A DNA stretch of 14,887 nt from assembly GCA_904418995.1 (NCBI GenBank), contig CAJFQF010000022.1:1-14887 (forward strand), read 5' to 3'. This DNA comes from Heritagella_A intestinalis (GTDB lineage Bacteria; Bacillota; Clostridia; Oscillospirales; Acutalibacteraceae). The notes below the pieces were generated by a model that saw only the letters and a program-made list of their open reading frames with translations, was not told where the DNA came from and searched no databases. Position 1 is the stretch's first letter. Each line of letters opens with the position of its first letter. Both the position numbers and the translations under genes were made by a program. Of the stretch, positions 12,625-14,887 are shown piece after piece.

Positions 12625-13815
12625 CTACTTCTCAGTATCTTCTGCTATTACAGTGGGCCTGATCGCAGTTAAAGTATATAACAATTTTTCCTCTCGAGTC
12701 ATAGAATCAGTGCCAATACGAATTTCAAAATCTGCTTCTACACTTTGCGGAACAGAGAATACACTACTGATAAGAGAAGCTGCAATTTCTCCCTTTATCT
12801 TTTCTTTATCGGTAGTAATAAACTCAAAACTGCAACGCTCAACATTTGCTCCAACAAGTCGCCCGTAAACAGTTACATGTTCAACCATTTCTTCGATTTC
12901 TGAGTCAATAAAATCAAGGTTCACTGATAGTTCTTTGGTTGAAAAGTGTTTGCTGAATACGCTGTTATTGGGTGAAGCGTTGTTGATCTTTATTCCTGTT
13001 TTATTTGATAGCAAAGACCGCAATAAAGTTCTGTATCTTACAGCTACTCGAGGATTCTGAGTCGAAAGAAACTCTCGCAACTGCTCTTTATTTCCGGCAA
13101 CCATAAAAAGCCTATTAAAGTCTTGAAGGGTCTGCGTCAATGGTGTTTCTTTATATAAATCACATAGCTCCCGAGACTTCAATCGTATGCCAACCGAAGC
13201 TGCAAACATTCCTGTCGCACACAAATAGCAATCGTCTTTCACTTTTTTAGGTATAGCGCCGCGCAATCCACCATCTTTGAAAGCAAGTGCATAGATAAGC
13301 TGTTGAACATTATTCAACATGTCGCCTAACGCAACACAAGAAATCTCTGTAATGTGAGTATCATCTTTTTCAAGCGAAATTTCAATAATGTCACGCATCT
13401 CTTGGTTAGCCTGCATTATAGGCGCTTCAGCAGAAGGGAGAATCTCCATCCCAGCAGCAAAATCAAGTAACTCACCGGCTTCAGGCAGTAAATCTTCTGT
13501 TAAAGTTTCGGGGTTGATAGCGGCAATAGAAAACTCATTTTGTATTTCTTCTATTTTAAAAAGTAGCGATTCTGGATTTAACAAAAGATCGCGAATTTCA
13601 ATAGCATTTTTTTCAGCTTTCAAAAGCTTCCCAGATGAAATCGGGGCTAATAACCAAGCAGAATCCTCGTCATTTTCAGATGGAATTGCTACGGCGAAAT
13701 ATAGTTGCATGGATTTGGTAATACAAGAAAAAATCTGCGGTTCTTCATAAAACAAATAAATATGATGGTAAAATAAATCTCCAATGTAAGGCAGGGAGGC
13801 AAATAAATTATTCAT
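12625..13815 (-). CDS. Unknown accessory protein, N-terminus DUF6575-like
   Basis: This 396-residue soluble protein has no membrane helices and no signal peptide. Residues about 5-100 (GDLFYHHIYLFYEEPQIFSC, then LYFAVAIP, AWLLAPIS and IEIRDLLLNPES) recall the DUF6575 domain as I remember it. That needs a profile search. The middle (about 150-260) is helical with two nearby Cys residues (DDCYLCATG). The C-terminal third has alternating strands (ELSVNLDFIDSEIEEMVEHV, VYGRLVGANVERCSFEFI) and could be a second domain. No catalytic signature was recognised. The gene is markedly more AT-rich than its chromosomal neighbours, indicating transfer. Its ATG lies inside the end of the preceding gene (8-base overlap), so both are expressed together. 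The function is not known; a defence or cargo role is suggested only by location. Confidence 0.75.
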   Translation of the reverse strand: MNNLFASLPYIGDLFYHHIYLFYEEPQIFSCITKSMQLYFAVAIPSENDEDSAWLLAPISSGKLLKAEKNAIEIRDLLLNPESLLFKIEEIQNEFSIAAINPETLTEDLLPEAGELLDFAAGMEILPSAEAPIMQANQEMRDIIEISLEKDDTHITEISCVALGDMLNNVQQLIYALAFKDGGLRGAIPKKVKDDCYLCATGMFAASVGIRLKSRELCDLYKETPLTQTLQDFNRLFMVAGNKEQLREFLSTQNPRVAVRYRTLLRSLLSNKTGIKINNASPNNSVFSKHFSTKELSVNLDFIDSEIEEMVEHVTVYGRLVGANVERCSFEFITTDKEKIKGEIAASLISSVFSVPQSVEADFEIRIGTDSMTREEKLLYTLTAIRPTVIAEDTEK

Positions 13816-14221
13816 TTATTTCACCACCTTCATTGCAAATCTCAAAGAATGTATGGGGCATTACTCCATCGTAGAGCCACCAAGTATAATGGTTAGGATT
13901 ATCTCCGCTTGGCGTATGCATTATTTTTCCACGGTACTTATTATTTGTGCCGTTTGCGATGCGTTTGTACTTCTTTCTTAATTTTGGTGCTTTGCTTAAT
14001 GCTCGTTTACAGTCATCAAAAGACTTGAACACAGAAAGCCCATACGCATTTACATTATTCTTGTGCTTCTCCGGGTTAATCAAATAGAAGGGCACAAAAT
14101 CTTTCTCGGACAAAACGGGCCCTTTGCACAAACGGAATAAAACACATTCCTCGGCTAATGCTTCTGCGGGAGGACAGTTTTCTGGAAAATATGTAGGAAA
14201 CCTGAGTTGAGCACTATCCAT
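13808..14221 (-). CDS. 137-residue unknown accessory protein
   Basis: This soluble, basic protein starts MDSAQLRFPTYFPENCPP. It has a Cys-containing segment (AEECVLFRLCKGPVL), a Lys/Arg-rich centre (KAPKLRKKYKRIANG) and an aromatic C-terminal motif (NHYTWWLYDGVMPHTFFEI). No known domain was recognised. The ATG at 14221 follows GGGGAGGAAG at about four bases. A longer upstream reading through AAIIVVYIYWW-like sequence is rejected because the promoter lies inside it. It is the first gene of a two-gene operon with the 396-residue protein. The conserved-looking C-terminus and basic core could bind nucleic acid or a partner protein, but this is a guess. AT-rich composition matches its partner and differs from the rest of the window. 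Confidence 0.75.
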   Translation of the reverse strand: MDSAQLRFPTYFPENCPPAEALAEECVLFRLCKGPVLSEKDFVPFYLINPEKHKNNVNAYGLSVFKSFDDCKRALSKAPKLRKKYKRIANGTNNKYRGKIMHTPSGDNPNHYTWWLYDGVMPHTFFEICNEGGEINE

Positions 14222-14255
14222 GAAACTTCCTCCCCACCAATAAATATACACAACA

Positions 14256-14284
14256 ATAATAGCAGACATACTGGTAAAACGCAA
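14256..14284 (-). promoter_or_regulatory. Promoter of the two-gene accessory operon
   Basis: On the minus strand TTGCGT (14279-14284) and TATTAT (14256-14261) are separated by 17 bp, and TGC directly before the -10 gives an extended -10. Transcription would start near 14249, about 28 bases before the ATG at 14221. This makes the module an independent transcription unit. Confidence 0.6.
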
Positions 14285-14310
14285 TAAAAACAAAACCAAA
14301 GAGTATGAAG

Positions 14311-14346
14311 GCCACCCCAACGAGACTGCAGGTGGCGTTTTCGTAT
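14311..14346 (+). terminator. Hairpin, possible plus-strand terminator
   Basis: GCCACC (14311-14316) and GGTGGC (14331-14336) form a 6-bp stem with a 14-base loop, followed by GTTTTCGTATATTT on the plus strand. There is no plus-strand gene directly upstream within the element, so it may be a remnant of another gene arrangement. It separates the AT-rich module from the GC-rich ParB-like gene. Confidence 0.45.
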
Positions 14347-14382
14347 ATTTAGATCAGAGAAAGGAGGGGTGCGCCCCCACAG

Positions 14383-14409
14383 GCCAGCCATCGGGCTGGC
14401 TTTTTCTAT
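14383..14409 (+). terminator. Terminator or attenuator before the ParB-like gene
   Basis: GCCAGCC (14383-14389) and GGCTGGC (14394-14400) form a perfect 7-bp stem with an ATCG loop, directly followed by TTTTTCTATTTC. It lies just 24 bases before the start codon at 14433. A smaller GGGG/CCCC hairpin (14366-14379) precedes it. This position suggests either the end of an upstream transcript or control of read-through into the ParB-like gene. Confidence 0.6.
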
Positions 14410-14432
14410 TTCACAACGAAGGAGGTTTTTAG

Positions 14433-14887
14433 GTGGCTGACGATAAAAAAAGTATTCCCGATGCTGGGAAAGTGGACGAGCCCCCCAAGCTGGGAAAGGT
14501 AGAGCCTGCCAAAGCTGCTCCCCCGGTGCAGGAACAGCCCACCCCGGCCAAGACGGAGGCCTCCGTGGTAGAGGATGTGCCCAAGGTGGTAGCACCCCCT
14601 GCGGCGGAGGCTCCCAAAGACAAGGGCACTTCCGCTCCGTCTAAAGAGGGTGCGCCGCAACCGGGCAAGGACGAGAAGCAGACCACGATCCCCGGCATGG
14701 GAGATCCCGCCCCCGCTGGAAAGGTGATGGATTTTACTGCTGCCCGGGGAGGAGCGGCGAAGGGCAAGCCCCCGGAAAAGGCTGCGGCCCCGGACAAGGG
14801 CAAGCAGACGGATAAAGCGAAGGATGCGGCCAAGCCCCGCAGGGGCCGCCCACCCAAGGCTGACAAGGCGGCCCCCGACAAGGCCAA
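14433..14887 (+). CDS. N-terminal part of a probable ParB-family partition protein (partial)
   Basis: The open frame runs from GTG 14433 to the window edge (151 complete codons seen, no stop). GAAGGAGG (14418-14425) lies seven bases upstream. It starts VADDKKSIPDAGKVDEPPKL (Met in the protein) and continues as a Lys/Ala/Pro/Asp-rich disordered region with a VMDFTAARGG patch. An AT-hook-like RRGRPPK follows at residues 136-142. This disordered start with an AT-hook is what I recall in ParB/Spo0J-like proteins of gut-clostridial integrative elements, where the ParB nuclease/CTP-binding domain follows. The ParB domain itself lies outside the window, so the call is provisional. The opposite-strand reading frame here is a by-product of the low complexity. 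Confidence 0.6.
   Translation, partial: MADDKKSIPDAGKVDEPPKLGKVEPAKAAPPVQEQPTPAKTEASVVEDVPKVVAPPAAEAPKDKGTSAPSKEGAPQPGKDEKQTTIPGMGDPAPAGKVMDFTAARGGAAKGKPPEKAAAPDKGKQTDKAKDAAKPRRGRPPKADKAAPDKA

Larger units (their letters stand above)
12398..14887. mobile_element. Putative end of an integrative element (partial)
   Basis: This segment starts at the tRNA-Pro-like remnant and runs off the right edge. It contains an AT-rich two-gene cargo module and then the start of a GC-rich gene resembling ParB-like proteins of gut-clostridial integrative conjugative elements. The shift in base composition, the separated tRNA terminator and the ParB-like gene together indicate acquired DNA. No integrase, relaxase or conjugation gene is in the window, so the element type is not proven. 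Confidence 0.5.

Noticed and set aside
12443..12868. 141-residue plus-strand open frame
   Set aside because: It runs through the accessory-operon terminator and antisense to the 396-residue protein gene.
14222..14320. Upstream extension of the 137-residue protein giving a membrane-like N-terminus
   Set aside because: The promoter at 14256-14284 lies within it, and the strong GGAGGAAG site just before 14221 fixes the start there.
14429..14887. 152-residue open frame on the minus strand, Ala/Gly/Ser/Pro-rich
   Set aside because: It is the complement of the low-complexity ParB-like N-terminus. The plus-strand frame has a strong ribosome binding site and a recognisable AT-hook.

Overview
The window reads as chromosomal DNA of a moderately GC-rich, endospore-forming member of the Clostridia (Oscillospiraceae/Lachnospiraceae-like). 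This rests on the complete spore-coat operon cotJA-cotJB-cotJC, a clostridial-type two-domain DnaD protein, a bacterial class A RNase P RNA, class II fructose-bisphosphate aldolase, strong GGAGG ribosome binding sites and sigma-A-type promoters. No species can be named from this evidence.

Layout. (1) 85-1879, minus strand: a DnaD-like replication protein and an SGNH-type esterase, each with its own promoter. (2) 2009-3045, plus strand: a small alpha/beta-hydrolase with a TTG start, then a 60-residue unknown protein, ended by a perfect 11-bp-stem terminator shared with the convergent operon. (3) 3042-4107, minus strand: cotJA-cotJB-cotJC with stop/start overlaps and a sporulation-type promoter. 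(4) 4213-4644, minus strand: rnpB with a clear promoter and terminator. Just upstream is a three-helix membrane protein gene broken by a one-base frameshift (4654-5600). (5) 5755-7924, plus strand: a four-gene operon of glycerol dehydrogenase, a DUF6506-like protein, a CrcB/Fluc fluoride channel and a two-helix membrane protein. (6) 7989-9457, plus strand: an ECF-type sigma factor translationally coupled to a single-pass membrane protein that is probably its anti-sigma factor. (7) 9521-12302, minus strand: fba and an ABC-F ATPase.

(8) From about 12398 to the right edge the DNA changes character. An 11-base remnant identical to the 3' end expected of a clostridial tRNA-Pro (acceptor strand, discriminator and CCA) sits upstream of an orphaned terminator. 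It is followed by an AT-rich block with two overlapping minus-strand genes of unknown function under their own promoter. After tandem hairpins comes a GC-rich plus-strand gene cut by the window edge. Its Lys/Ala/Pro-rich, AT-hook-bearing N-terminus looks like the ParB-family proteins of integrative conjugative elements. My reading is that this is one end of an element integrated at a tRNA-Pro gene, carrying a two-gene cargo module next to its maintenance genes. The cargo pair (12625-14221) is the best candidate here for an undescribed system. Its function cannot be read from the sequence, and a defence role is only a guess from context.

No CRISPR array, rRNA, intact tRNA, insertion sequence or fluoride riboswitch was seen.
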